Source: Xylocopilactobacillus apis (GTDB lineage: Bacteria; Bacillota; Bacilli; Lactobacillales; Lactobacillaceae). Taken from it: 64,000 nucleotides of DNA. The notes under the pieces are model-generated. The model was not told the DNA's origin. It was given only the letters and a program-made list of their open reading frames with translations, and searched no databases. Shown piece after piece: positions 49,951 to 60,204 of this stretch. Position numbers and translations under genes: made by a program. Location of the stretch: contig NZ_AP026801.1 in the NCBI RefSeq assembly GCF_033095965.1, positions 124,001-188,000 on the forward strand, written 5' to 3'. Numbering within the stretch: the stretch's first letter is position 1; every line of letters starts with the position of its first letter.

Positions 49951-51822
49951 TTAAAGAGCAGTATTTCCTGCAAACTGACTATTATATAGATCAGCATAGA
50001 ACCCATTTTTGTCCATGAGTTCATGGTGATTACCAGTTTCGATAATTGAACCATGATTCATTACAATAATTTTGTCAGCATCTCTAATTGTTGATAGTCG
50101 GTGAGCAACTACAAAGCTGGTTCTGTTTTTCATTAATCTGCCCATTGCATGTTGAATATGGACCTCAGTTCGTGTATCGACAGAACTGGTTGCTTCATCA
50201 AGAATTAAAATGTCAGGATCAGCAACAAACGCCCGCGCAATTGTTAAAAGCTGCTTTTGACCTTGAGAAATATTCGAAGCAGATTCATCTAAAACAGTGT
50301 CATACTCTTGCGGCAGCTGTCTTACAAATTCGTCAACGTGAGCAGCTTTGGCTGCAGCCATAATTTCTTCATCGGTTGCATGTTCATTGCCATATTTGAG
50401 ATTTTCCCAGACGGTTCCTTTAAAGAGCCAAGTATCTTGTAAGACCATCGCAAAATGTTTACGTAATTCATCACGCTTCATGTTACGGGTATCGCGACCT
50501 TCCAGTTTAATTGAGCCGCCTTGAATATCATAAAATCTTTCCAATAGATTGATAATGGTGGTTTTACCAGCACCAGTCGGTCCAACAATTGCAATAGTTT
50601 CACCTGGTTTAACCGAAAGCGAATAATCTTTTAGAAGTGGCTCGTTGTCGACATATTCGAATACAACATGTTCCATGTCAATTTTATTTTCAGTTTTAAC
50701 GTCGGGAATATCTACTTTAGTGTCCTGCATATCTGGTTCATCAAGAACTTCAAATACACGTTCAGCTGAAGCAATGGCAGTTTGAATGGAGTTAGTAATA
50801 TTAGCTAACTGAGCAATCGGCTGAGAAAACTGTTGAGTATATTGCAAGAATGCCTGCACATTACCTAAAGTGATGTTACCATGAGTAACTTGAATTCCGC
50901 CATAAATTGCAACAAATACATAACCTAGATTTGAAACAAAGTTCATTAACGGCATAATTAAACCGGAAATCATTTGTGCTTTCCATGAGGAGTCGAATAA
51001 TTTTTCGTTTTCTTCATTAAATGGTTTAATTGCTTTGTCTTCCTGATTAAAACTTTTATCAATCAATTGACCAGCATAGTTTTCTTCAATTTGGTTGTTT
51101 AATAATCCAAGACTCTTCTGCTGCTGTTTAAAGTATTTCTGAGACCTAGGAGCAACCAGACCCACAACCACTAAACTTAAAGGAATTGTGATTAAGGCTA
51201 TTAAGGTCATCTGCCAGCTAATGCTAATCATCATCCAAAGAGTCCCGACGAACATCGTAATACTCGTAATAAGCTGAGTTAAATTCTGCTGAAGGGTACC
51301 GGCAATATTATCCATATCGTTTACCGCCCGAGATAAGATATCACCGTTAGAATGAGTATCGTAGTAATTAATAGGCACAGTCTTCATTTTAGCTTTTAAT
51401 TCCTTACGTAAATTGTAAACTGCACTTTGAATGACTTGCGTCATAATAAACTGCTGTAAAAAACTAAATAGGGCAGCAATTAAATATAGAAGAATAACGG
51501 TAAAAAGAATCGTCTTAATTTTGTCAAAATCGATTGGATAATGAGAAACATTTAAACCGTGTTTCTTCATTTGAACCCCGATCATGAATCCTTTAAAGAT
51601 TTCGGTTGTTGCTTTTCCTAGAACTTTTGGGGTCTGAACCTGAAAAATTTGAGAACCAATTGCAAGTACAACGACCACAAAAACAGCAATTGAATACTTC
51701 TTGAGATAAGAACTTAATCTCAGAAGAGTTCCCCAAAAATTACGGGGTTTAACCATGGCAACAGCAATTCCTTGCCCAGGAGCTTTACCGCCTTGAGTCT
51801 GAGGTTGTTTTTCTGCACTCAT
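49951..51822 (-). CDS. heterodimeric ABC exporter subunit (MdlB/LmrD-like)
   Basis: 623 residues. Six-helix exporter domain (about 35-350), then an ATPase domain: Walker A GPTGAGKTT, Q-loop VLQDTWLF, signature NISQGQKQ (degenerate from LSGGQ), Walker B ILILDEATSSVDTRT with catalytic Glu, H-loop VVAHRLST. It overlaps the upstream subunit by four bases; the pair forms one exporter for drugs or lipids. The consensus Walker B with a degenerate signature fits the half of LmrCD/BmrCD-type pairs that completes only one active site. Confidence 0.93.
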   Translation of the reverse strand: MSAEKQPQTQGGKAPGQGIAVAMVKPRNFWGTLLRLSSYLKKYSIAVFVVVVLAIGSQIFQVQTPKVLGKATTEIFKGFMIGVQMKKHGLNVSHYPIDFDKIKTILFTVILLYLIAALFSFLQQFIMTQVIQSAVYNLRKELKAKMKTVPINYYDTHSNGDILSRAVNDMDNIAGTLQQNLTQLITSITMFVGTLWMMISISWQMTLIALITIPLSLVVVGLVAPRSQKYFKQQQKSLGLLNNQIEENYAGQLIDKSFNQEDKAIKPFNEENEKLFDSSWKAQMISGLIMPLMNFVSNLGYVFVAIYGGIQVTHGNITLGNVQAFLQYTQQFSQPIAQLANITNSIQTAIASAERVFEVLDEPDMQDTKVDIPDVKTENKIDMEHVVFEYVDNEPLLKDYSLSVKPGETIAIVGPTGAGKTTIINLLERFYDIQGGSIKLEGRDTRNMKRDELRKHFAMVLQDTWLFKGTVWENLKYGNEHATDEEIMAAAKAAHVDEFVRQLPQEYDTVLDESASNISQGQKQLLTIARAFVADPDILILDEATSSVDTRTEVHIQHAMGRLMKNRTSFVVAHRLSTIRDADKIIVMNHGSIIETGNHHELMDKNGFYADLYNSQFAGNTAL

Positions 51823-53555
51823 TTTTGGTCTCCTTCCTTAATTTGAGAATTAACGATATCTTGATAAACCTCATTATTTTGTTTTAATTCTTGATGAGTT
51901 CCAATACCCACCATCTTGCCATCATCCAAAACAACAATTTGATCTGCACTAGCGACGGTTGACACTCGCTGACCAACGATAACGATAATCTTGTCTTTGA
52001 TCCGCTGATCATTTTTTAAGGCGGCTCTTAGTAAAGAATCTGTTTTGAAGTCAAGGGCTGAGAATGAATCATCGAAAATATAAATATCAGCATCTTTAAC
52101 AAGAGCTCTGGCAATTGCGAGACGCTGCTTTTGTCCGCCTGAGAAGTTATCTCCGCCTTGTTCGACAATGCCATCCAGTTGGCCCGGATGTTCTTTAATA
52201 AAATCGCTGGCTTGTGCAACATCTAAGGCATGCCAAAGTTCTTCGTCAGTAGCATTTTCGTTTCCAAAAAGCAGATTACTTCGAATAGTTCCTTTAAAAA
52301 GAACTGCTTTTTGAGGTACTAGGGAGACATGATCTTGGAGCGCATCAATATCTGCATCACGAACATCAATTCCATTAACTTTAATTGAACCATGAGTTGC
52401 ATCAAAAATCCGAGGAATTAAGTTAATCATTGTGGTTTTACCTGATCCAGTTCCTCCGATAATTGCTAGTGTTTGTCCTTGTTTCATTTTTAGATCAACG
52501 CCGCTTAAAGCAGGAACTTTAGCCTTACCGTAATAGAAATCCACGTGATCAAATTGAAGTGAAAGATCTTTGCTGTTACTAGGAATTTCTTTTGGTTCAG
52601 CAGGTTCTTTTAATTCAGATTGTGAATCAAGAATTTCATTAATACGAACGGCAGAAGCCTGAGCTCTAGGCACTAAAAAGAAAACCATTGAAAGCATCAT
52701 AAAGCTCATTAAGATTTGCATCGCATACGTAATAAATGCGACCAGATTACCAATCTGCATTTCCTGATTGGCAATTAAATGCGATGCCTGCCAGGTAATC
52801 CCGATGTTGGTTCCGCTCATCACAAGAGTCATAATTGGAAACATTAATGCAACAAGTGAAAATACTTTTCTAGCAGTCCCAGTATAATCTTTGTTCGCAT
52901 CATCGAACCGATTTTGTTCGAAGTCATCTTGTCTAAAAGCTCGAATTACTCTAACCCCAGTTAAACCTTCACGAAAGACAAGGTTAATATTATCTGTTTT
53001 CTTTTGTAATGATTTAAAAAGAGGGGTTGCAAAATATAAGATTAATCCTACAAAAATAATTAAAATTGGAATTGAAACTAGAAAAACAGATGTTAATTTC
53101 GATTCTTTTTGATAGGCCATGACGCTTGCACCAACCAGCATAATTGGAGATTGGATCATCATTCTTAATGCCATCATTGTAACGTTTTGAATTTGGTTAA
53201 CATCGTTAGTGGTTCTAGTGATTAAAGACGCAGTCCCGATTTTGTCGAATTCACTGCGGGACATATTAAGAACTTTGGAATAAATATCTGAACGAAGTTC
53301 TTTACCAAACCCTTGCGAAACACGAGCCGCACAGTATACGTTGCCAACAGCAGCAACAATAAATATTGCTGTTACTCCTAGCATCTTCATTCCAGCTTCA
53401 ACGATATATCCAGTGTTGTTTTTAGCAATGCCGTTATTAATCATATCTGAGGTGTAGTTTGGCAGCATTAGAGTTGTCACTACCTGAACAATCATAAAAA
53501 CAATTGACATTAACACCGGTAGAGATTTTACTCTTGATTTTGATAATTTGATCAC
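51819..53555 (-). CDS. heterodimeric ABC exporter subunit (MdlA/LmrC-like)
   Basis: 578 residues. Six-helix domain (about 10-310) then Walker A GGTGSGKTT, Q-loop LVPQKAVLF, good signature NFSGGQKQR, and Walker B DIYIFDDSFSALDFKT in which the catalytic Glu is Asp. This non-canonical Walker B and the canonical signature complement the partner, as in heterodimeric exporters with one working ATP site. Cotranscribed after the MerR gene at 53616 (61 bases). Confidence 0.93.
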   Translation of the reverse strand: MIKLSKSRVKSLPVLMSIVFMIVQVVTTLMLPNYTSDMINNGIAKNNTGYIVEAGMKMLGVTAIFIVAAVGNVYCAARVSQGFGKELRSDIYSKVLNMSRSEFDKIGTASLITRTTNDVNQIQNVTMMALRMMIQSPIMLVGASVMAYQKESKLTSVFLVSIPILIIFVGLILYFATPLFKSLQKKTDNINLVFREGLTGVRVIRAFRQDDFEQNRFDDANKDYTGTARKVFSLVALMFPIMTLVMSGTNIGITWQASHLIANQEMQIGNLVAFITYAMQILMSFMMLSMVFFLVPRAQASAVRINEILDSQSELKEPAEPKEIPSNSKDLSLQFDHVDFYYGKAKVPALSGVDLKMKQGQTLAIIGGTGSGKTTMINLIPRIFDATHGSIKVNGIDVRDADIDALQDHVSLVPQKAVLFKGTIRSNLLFGNENATDEELWHALDVAQASDFIKEHPGQLDGIVEQGGDNFSGGQKQRLAIARALVKDADIYIFDDSFSALDFKTDSLLRAALKNDQRIKDKIIVIVGQRVSTVASADQIVVLDDGKMVGIGTHQELKQNNEVYQDIVNSQIKEGDQK

Positions 53556-53615
53556 ACTTTTATCCTCCTAAGAACTTTAAGTACTACTAGTGATCTTTCA
53601 TTTCTCTTAAAGTTG

Positions 53616-54044
53616 TTATTTTTTTATTTTTTGTCGTAAAAGTTTGACGCTTTTGCCTTGAACTTCAGCAACTAATTCATAATTAGGATCATTGTCAAAT
53701 TTTCCGAAAAATAATTTAACTAACTCTCCTTCATTTTGAATATCACTTAGCCGCTGCATAATAAATGTTCTAATCGTGGTTCCGTCATTACAGCGGGATT
53801 CAATCACCTCGCTGGCTTTGGCAAGAGTATAGCCACTGTCAATGTAGTATTTAATCAAAATTACCCGCATCAAATTGTTAAGGTTATATCTCTTGTTTCC
53901 TCCATCTTGATGTTGAACAGGATGAACAAGTCCTTTTTTTTCCCAGTAGCGAAGCTGTGCACCGCTTGCTCCGGTAATTCGGATTGCTTCTCCAATGCCA
54001 ATTGAAAGATCTAGGCTTTTAATAGTGTTGACTAATTGATCCAT
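53616..54044 (-). CDS. MerR family regulator of the ABC exporter
   Basis: 142 residues. MerR helix with a slightly offset N-terminus: GIGEAIRITGASGAQLRYWEKKGLVHPVQ, NKRYNLNNLMRVILIKYYIDSGYTLAKASEV. Only a short C-terminal region (LVKLFFGKFDNDPNYELVAEVQGK) follows, with no metal-binding Cys. Placed upstream of the exporter pair, it probably senses an exported drug. Promoter region 54045-54291 is AT-rich; nothing else seen. Confidence 0.88.
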   Translation of the reverse strand: MDQLVNTIKSLDLSIGIGEAIRITGASGAQLRYWEKKGLVHPVQHQDGGNKRYNLNNLMRVILIKYYIDSGYTLAKASEVIESRCNDGTTIRTFIMQRLSDIQNEGELVKLFFGKFDNDPNYELVAEVQGKSVKLLRQKIKK

Positions 54045-54291
54045 CTACCTCCCCCATATAGTTATTACATTATCTATTTTCTTTATCATATTATGTGATA
54101 AAAAAATTATATTTCATATCATACCACAAGTTTAAAAATAGAAAACAATTTTATATATTTTTCTATTTGAATACAAAAATTAAGATGCGATTTTTCGCCC
54201 ATTTAACAAATATTAGTTTTAAATGATTGCTAGTAATGACAAAAGCGGTTTTAATATAGATAGGTAAAATTTAAACAACGGAGGCTTTTAA

Positions 54292-55529
54292 ATGACAGAG
54301 CCAATACATAATTATTCTGAAATCGGTAAGTTGAAAACAGTAATGTTGAAACGGCCGGGGCAGGAACTAGAAAATTTCACGCCCGAAATGTTAAAACGAT
54401 TATTATTTGACGATATTCCATACCTACAAAATGCTCAAAAAGAACACGATATGTTTGCTCAAAAATTAGAAAAAAACGGGGTTGAAGTTTTATATCTCGA
54501 GAATCTCTCAGCAGAAGCCTTAGATGCAGGAGGTAATGAGGCAAAAAATTATTTTCTTGAAGAAATGTTAAAAGAGTCTGGCTACTCTATAGGTACTACT
54601 CATGATGCATTAAAAGAATATCTTTACCAGATGTCGACAGCTAAGATGGTTAATAAGATTATGAGTGGAGTTAGAAAAAATGAACTCGACTTTAATCCTC
54701 GTGATTTAGCAAGTTTGTCTGAAGATCCAGATTACGAATTTTATTTAGATCCAATGCCAAGTTTATACTTTACGCGGGATACCTCAGCTTGTATTGGTAA
54801 TGGGGTAAGTATTAATCATATGGCTTATCCTGCTCGTCAACGGGAATCTTTATTTAATGAAATAATTATGAAATATCACCCCGGTTTTCTAATAAAGGGA
54901 TTCCTATTTGGCGTGATCGCAACCACAATACGCGCATTGAAGGTGGGGATGAATTGGTATTAAATAATCACATAATGGCAATCGGACTTTCCCAAAGAAC
55001 ATCAGCAGCGGCAATTGAAGATATTTCTAAAAGCTTGTTTGCTGCCGGACAATATGACACGGTGATTGCGGTTAAAATTCCTCACAATCACGCAATGATG
55101 CATCTCGATACAGTATTTACAATGATTAATTATGATCAATTTACAATTCATCCGGGAATTTTAGACAGTAACGGGAAAATTGATACGTGGACGCTGACTC
55201 CTGGAAAGTCAGATGATCAGATTCAGATCAGGCACGAAGATGACTTACAAAAAGTATTGAAATTAGAGCTTGAGTTAAGTGAACTTGATCTTATACCAAC
55301 AGGTAATGGAGACCCAATTGTTGCTGGCCGTGAACAGTGGAACGATGGATCTAATACTCTAGCAATTGCCCCAGGAATAGTAGTAACGTATGATCGCAAT
55401 TATGTCTCTAACGAACTGTTAAGAGAACACGGACTCAAAGTTTTAGAAATTAAGTCAGGTGAATTATCTCGGGGCCGTGGGGGACCTCGTTGTATGAGCT
55501 GTCCAATAGTACGAGAAGATATTTGTTGA
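54292..55529 (+). pseudogene. arcA: arginine deiminase, frameshifted
   Basis: The first frame (to 54963) carries IGKLKTVMLKRPGQELENF, the active-site SLYFTRDTSA and ends after KYHP. The second frame (from about 54885) carries [44 protein letters not shown] and [16 protein letters not shown] with the catalytic Cys. Restoring one C to the CCCC run at 54879-54882 joins HPR to FSNKG, giving a normal protein of about 412 residues. It would hydrolyse arginine to citrulline and ammonia. No arcB, arcC or arcD is near, so the pathway is isolated here. Confidence 0.88.
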
Positions 55530-55615
55530 TAATTTTAAAAAAAGGCGGTTCAAAGGGATCCTGAATAATTGCGTCCTATCAAAATAAAAACTAACAATTA
55601 ATAGTTCTTTTCCTT

Positions 55616-55636
55616 TGTAAGCGGAAGCATTATAAT
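55616..55636 (+). promoter_or_regulatory. mannitol operon promoter with cre-like site
   Basis: A TATAAT at 55631 follows TGTAAGCGGAAGCA (55616-55629), 12 of 14 matches to cre, covering the -35 to -10 spacer. CcpA bound there would block transcription. Confidence 0.5.
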
Positions 55637-55673
55637 TAAATCGTATTTTATTTCTTAGAATAGGAGAGAAATT

Positions 55674-57512
55674 TTGGAAAATTCAGCGACAAAAAGTTCT
55701 CAGAAGACGCTTCGTGTGAAAGTACAAAATTTTGGTAGTTTTCTCTCTAGCATGGTAATGCCTAATATTGGGGCATTTATTGCTTGGGGATTGATTACTG
55801 CTATTTTTTTGTATCCTAAAGGATGGTTTCCTAATGAGAAAATAGCATCATTAATCGGGCCAATGAAAGTTTATCTTTTGCCGATGCTTTTATCATATAC
55901 CGGAGGTCAGTTAGTTGATGATACACGGGGAGCGGTTACTGCGATAATCGCTACCATGGGATTAATCATTGGGGGCGGGGTTGCAGCCAATGGTGCTTTA
56001 GATAATGCAACTCCAATGTTTATCGGAGCCATGGTAATGGGTCCGTTTGCCGGATGGTGTATTAAAAAATTCGATAATTTAGTTGATGGCAAAATTAAAA
56101 GCGGATTTGAAATGTTGGTAAACAACTTTTCAATTGGTATTATCGGGATGATTTTAGCAATATTGGGGTTTTATGCGATTGCCCCGGTAATGAATGCCAT
56201 TACTAACGTTTTAAAGGATGGAATTGATTGGTTAATTAATCGAAATTTAATTCCGTTAATGAATATTATTATTGAACCTGCGAAAGTTTTATTTTTAAAT
56301 AATGCGATTAATCAGGGTATTATGACGCCGATTGGAATTCAACAAGCATCAGGTGCAGCTGGAAAGTCAATTTTATTTCTGTTAGAACCTGATCCTGGTC
56401 CAGGCTTAGGAATCTTACTTGCCTATGCGTTATTTGGTAAAGGAGAGGCTAAAGCGAGTGCTCCTTCAGCAATCATCATTCACTTCTTAGGGGGAATTCA
56501 TGAAATTTATTTCCCATATATTTTAATGAAACCCATTTTAATTCTTGCAACAATTGCGGGAGGAGTTACAGGTACTTTAACGTTTAGTCTTTTACATGTC
56601 GGCTTGCAGGCACCGCCTTCACCTGGTTCCATTATTTCAATCTTTATGATGTCTACCAAGAGTCCAGCTAATTATATTGGAATTGTTATTGGTGTAACTT
56701 TGGCGACACTTGTGTCATTTTTGATTTCGGCTGTCATTCTAAAAAGGGATAAATCAGTTACGCAAGATTTAACATCTGCTTCTGCTGCAATGAATCAGAT
56801 GAAGAATCAGGGCACTACTAATGATGAAATTTCTGAAGATGCAGTTGAGCCAGGAGAATATAAAGATGTTGATAAAATTATTTTTGCCTGTGATGCTGGA
56901 ATGGGATCTTCTGCAATGGGGGCTTCTCTTTTAAGAGACAAAGTTAAAAAAGCAGGATTAAATCTATCAGTTACTAATGTTGCAATTAGTAAATTAAAAG
57001 ATGAGCCAGGATTATTAGTAGTAACACAAAATGAGTTAGCAGAGAGAGCAGCTGAAAAAGCTCCTCATGCTTTAAGAATCGCAGTTGACAACTTTTTAAA
57101 CAGTCCTAAGTATGAAGAAATAATTATGAATCTCAAACTTAGAGATCAAGTAGAACCAGATAATTCGAAGGTTCAAAAAGTTGAGCCTCAAGTAAATGCT
57201 GAGGTTGAAGATTTATCCACTATTAAGCCGGATAAAATTAAACAAGTCATCTTTATTCGTCACGATCAACATGTTGGTACATCTACAATGGCTAGATCTT
57301 TATTGAAAGATAAGCTAAATGCTGCTGATAAGAAAACTGGTGTTGTTTCTGTAGCAATTCAGGATATTGATGATGTCGATTCTAATCTTGCTATTGTTAC
57401 TAAGACAGCTTTATCAAATGTGAAGTCACGCTACTCTAATATTCAGATCTTAGCAGTAGATGATTTAATCAATACTAATGTTTATGATGATTTAGTTGAA
57501 AAGTTACAGTAG
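55674..57512 (+). CDS. mtlA: mannitol PTS EIICB with a second degenerate IIB domain
   Basis: 612 residues, TTG start after AGGAGAG. EIIC (about 15-345) has the mannitol blocks NFGSFLSSMVMPNIGAFIAWG, GGQLVDDTRG, IMTPIGIQQA, HFLGGIHEIYFPYI. IIB (about 400-490) has phosphocysteine C406 in FACDAGMGSSAM. A further domain at about 523-612 repeats the IIB pattern (VIFIRHDQHVGTSTMARSLL) but has Arg/His (R529) where Cys belongs, so it cannot be phosphorylated. It imports and phosphorylates mannitol. First gene of mtlA-mtlF-mtlD. Confidence 0.94.
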   Translation: MENSATKSSQKTLRVKVQNFGSFLSSMVMPNIGAFIAWGLITAIFLYPKGWFPNEKIASLIGPMKVYLLPMLLSYTGGQLVDDTRGAVTAIIATMGLIIGGGVAANGALDNATPMFIGAMVMGPFAGWCIKKFDNLVDGKIKSGFEMLVNNFSIGIIGMILAILGFYAIAPVMNAITNVLKDGIDWLINRNLIPLMNIIIEPAKVLFLNNAINQGIMTPIGIQQASGAAGKSILFLLEPDPGPGLGILLAYALFGKGEAKASAPSAIIIHFLGGIHEIYFPYILMKPILILATIAGGVTGTLTFSLLHVGLQAPPSPGSIISIFMMSTKSPANYIGIVIGVTLATLVSFLISAVILKRDKSVTQDLTSASAAMNQMKNQGTTNDEISEDAVEPGEYKDVDKIIFACDAGMGSSAMGASLLRDKVKKAGLNLSVTNVAISKLKDEPGLLVVTQNELAERAAEKAPHALRIAVDNFLNSPKYEEIIMNLKLRDQVEPDNSKVQKVEPQVNAEVEDLSTIKPDKIKQVIFIRHDQHVGTSTMARSLLKDKLNAADKKTGVVSVAIQDIDDVDSNLAIVTKTALSNVKSRYSNIQILAVDDLINTNVYDDLVEKLQ

Positions 57513-57520
57513 GAGATAAC

Positions 57521-57973
57521 ATGAGTTCAAGTTTAAATATTGATGAAAATTTAATTCTTTTGGATCAGCATGCTGCGACCAAAGAACAAGCAATCAGGAT
57601 GGCCGGAGATCTTTTGGTAAAAAATGATTACGTTGAAGCACCTTATGTGGATTCAATGCTTGAAAGAAATAAAGACGTTTCGGTTTATATGGGAAATTTT
57701 ATTGCAATTCCTCATGGAACCGAAGATGGAAAGCAGTATATTAAAAAAACAGGAATTTCGATTGTACAGTTACCTTTTGGAGTTGATTTTAGTGATGATA
57801 GCAGTGTCGAAAAAGTAGTAACTGTTGTTTTTGGAATTGCCGGGTTGAACGACGAACATTTGGAATTGCTTCAAAAGATTGCGATATTTTGTAGTGATCT
57901 TAATAATGTTGTTAAACTAGCAGATGCTCAAAGTAAAAAGGAAATTGTAGAAATGTTAAAGGGAGTAGAATAA
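57521..57973 (+). CDS. mtlF: mannitol PTS EIIA
   Basis: 150 residues. Active-site His65 in NFIAIPHGTEDG, and VQLPFGVDF and LLQKIAIFCSDL are typical of EIIA-mtl/fru. It passes phosphate from HPr to the IIB of MtlA. Spaced eight bases from mtlA and two from mtlD, so one operon. No mtlR activator lies nearby. Confidence 0.94.
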   Translation: MSSSLNIDENLILLDQHAATKEQAIRMAGDLLVKNDYVEAPYVDSMLERNKDVSVYMGNFIAIPHGTEDGKQYIKKTGISIVQLPFGVDFSDDSSVEKVVTVVFGIAGLNDEHLELLQKIAIFCSDLNNVVKLADAQSKKEIVEMLKGVE

Positions 57974-57975
57974 TT

Positions 57976-59121
57976 TTGAAAAAAGCTGTTCATTTTGGAG
58001 CTGGAAATATTGGAAGAGGTTTTGTTGGCGAAATTCTTTCAGAAAACAATTTTTCAATTAATTTTGTAGATGTAAATGATAGTCTAATAGATGCATTAAG
58101 TTCACGTAAATCTTATGAAATTGAATTGGCTGATGAATCTCATAAACATGTTGTGGTTGAAAATGTTTCTGGAATTAATAACGCTAAAGACCCGCAGAAA
58201 GTAATTGATACTATTGTTGAAGCAGATGTAATAACAACAGCAATTGGGCCAAAAATCTTACCAATTATTGCACCGTTAATCGCACAGGGGTTAGATGAAA
58301 GACTCAAAACAAACAAAAATCCAATCGATGTTATTGCTTGTGAAAATATGATTGGTGCTTCTCAGTCTTTAAAAGATGATGTTTATAAATCCTTAAAAAA
58401 TCAAGGTGATGCCGACCAATATGTCGGGTTCCCTAACGCAGCTGTTGATCGAATTGTACCTGCTCAAAATCACGATGATCTTTTGATGGTAACTGTTGAA
58501 CCATTCCATGAATGGGTCGTTGATGCTTCTCAAATGAAAAACTCTGATCTTAAATTAGAGGGAGTTCATTATGTACCAGATTTGGAGCCATATATAGAAA
58601 GAAAACTATTCACAGTTAACACTGGGCATGCAACAATTGCTTATATGGGACATTATTTAGGTTATCAAGATATTAAGACAGCGATCTCTGATGAGAAAGT
58701 TTTAGCCCAGCTCCATGCGGTTCTTGCTGAAACCGGCGGACTTTTGATTAAGAAATGGAAGTTTGATGGATCAGAACTAGAAAGTTATCAAGATGAAGTT
58801 GTTGGGAGATTTATGAATCCTGATCTTTCTGATGCCATTTCTAGAATCGCTCGAACTCCAATTAGAAAATTAGGTTATAACGAAAGATTTATTCGACCAA
58901 TTAGAGAAACTGATAAATTTGATTTACCGAATGAACACTTGATTGATACAGTTGGGATGCTTTTGCATTATAGTGAACCAAGTGATGAAGAGGCGGTTGA
59001 ATTACGTAAAGAGTTAGATAATGCTCATGATTTAAATGCCACAATTGAAAAATTGACTGGACTTTCGTCAGGAGATCTTGTTGACAAGATAAGAAAATCT
59101 TACGAGAAGTACTCTAAGTAG
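57976..59121 (+). CDS. mtlD: mannitol-1-phosphate 5-dehydrogenase
   Basis: 381 residues, TTG start. NAD site VHFGAGNIGRGFVGEIL; FVDVND; catalytic Lys region GRFMNPDLSDAISRIARTPIRKL with ERFIRP; NTGHATIAYMGHYLGY is the substrate block. It oxidises mannitol-1-P to fructose-6-P with NAD in the cytosol, completing the operon. A strong terminator follows. Confidence 0.95.
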   Translation: MKKAVHFGAGNIGRGFVGEILSENNFSINFVDVNDSLIDALSSRKSYEIELADESHKHVVVENVSGINNAKDPQKVIDTIVEADVITTAIGPKILPIIAPLIAQGLDERLKTNKNPIDVIACENMIGASQSLKDDVYKSLKNQGDADQYVGFPNAAVDRIVPAQNHDDLLMVTVEPFHEWVVDASQMKNSDLKLEGVHYVPDLEPYIERKLFTVNTGHATIAYMGHYLGYQDIKTAISDEKVLAQLHAVLAETGGLLIKKWKFDGSELESYQDEVVGRFMNPDLSDAISRIARTPIRKLGYNERFIRPIRETDKFDLPNEHLIDTVGMLLHYSEPSDEEAVELRKELDNAHDLNATIEKLTGLSSGDLVDKIRKSYEKYSK

Positions 59122-59141
59122 TATTAAAAATTTTGTTTTAG

Positions 59142-59179
59142 TATCCTTAAAGTTGAGACAGCTTTAAGGATATTTTTTT
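59142..59179 (+). terminator. terminator of the mannitol operon
   Basis: TATCCTTAAAG and CTTTAAGGATA pair, then seven T. Confidence 0.9.
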
Positions 59180-59239
59180 AACGAAAAAAAATCACATATA
59201 AATGTGATTTCTGGTATGAAATATAGTCAAATATTGTTT

Positions 59240-60130
59240 TTATTTAAAATCAATTTGAAAGTACAATTCTTTGCTTTCATTTGATTTTAAGATTGTATTT
59301 CCATCCTTTTGATACCAATCAATCGGGTCATTAGATGCGATGTCCGGAAGACCTGCGAAAGGTTCAATACAGATAAATGGGGCCTTTTGATGTTCGGGGC
59401 TCCATAAATTCATATATGGAAAGTTGCCCAAATCTACAGTTACACTTCGCGGATGATTCGAAGACTTCATTTCAGCTTTCTTAATTTCCGTATTATCGAT
59501 CAGTACTAATCCATCATCTAAAAGTTCATGAGTAAGAGGGATTAGATTACCTTTAACTCCTTTTAGATCTTCAATTTTTCCATTACGGAAAGGGACAGGG
59601 CCGGTACCAAATTTTCTTAAATTGCCGTTTAAAGGATCAACTGTCATTTCGTAATCATCGAAACTTCCATCATCTCGTTCAACAACATTGAAGGCCGGAT
59701 GAAAACCTAGCGCAAAAGGCATTTCTTTTTCATCGTTATTAGTAACATTACTTTGAACTAATAGGCCATAATCATTTAATTTATAAGTAACAGATAAGGT
59801 AAATTTAAAAGGATAGATTTTTAAAGATGATTCATTTTCATTTAAGACAAGAGTAACTTCACTATCTTGTTTATCTAATACATCCCAAGTGTTGTCTCTG
59901 GCAAACCCATGCTGCATCATTGGATACACTTGGTCTTTTAATTTATATTTGTTGTCATTAGATCTGCCGATTGCTGGAAAGAGAATTGGGAAATGACGCT
60001 GCCAATATTCTTTATTCTTATCAGTCCAGATATATTCATAGTTGTCAGCGCTTTTATTTTGGACTGATTGTACTTCGGCCCCCAGTTCACTAATCTTGAC
60101 GCGAAAGTTTTTATTTTCAATGGTAATCAT
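59240..60130 (-). CDS. aldose 1-epimerase family protein (LacX-like)
   Basis: 296 residues. FPILFPAIGRSNDNKY, MMQHGFARDNTW, LGFHPAFNV and FICIEPFAGLPD are blocks of the galactose mutarotase fold with two His and a Glu. LacX-type members are linked to galactose/tagatose pathways; substrate anomers of galactose or a sugar phosphate are likely. It lies downstream of lacD, separated by a terminator, so it can be separately expressed. Confidence 0.88.
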   Translation of the reverse strand: MITIENKNFRVKISELGAEVQSVQNKSADNYEYIWTDKNKEYWQRHFPILFPAIGRSNDNKYKLKDQVYPMMQHGFARDNTWDVLDKQDSEVTLVLNENESSLKIYPFKFTLSVTYKLNDYGLLVQSNVTNNDEKEMPFALGFHPAFNVVERDDGSFDDYEMTVDPLNGNLRKFGTGPVPFRNGKIEDLKGVKGNLIPLTHELLDDGLVLIDNTEIKKAEMKSSNHPRSVTVDLGNFPYMNLWSPEHQKAPFICIEPFAGLPDIASNDPIDWYQKDGNTILKSNESKELYFQIDFK

Positions 60131-60149
60131 TATTAAACTCCTAATTCTA

Positions 60150-60184
60150 AAAAATAAAAGCTGATCCCTAAAGGATCAACTTTT
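60150..60184 (-). terminator. terminator between lacD and lacX
   Basis: On the minus strand AAGTTGATCC-TTTAG-GGATCAGCTT then TTTATTTT. Confidence 0.8.
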
Positions 60185-60204
60185 AAATTAAATAGTTATT
60201 TTAA

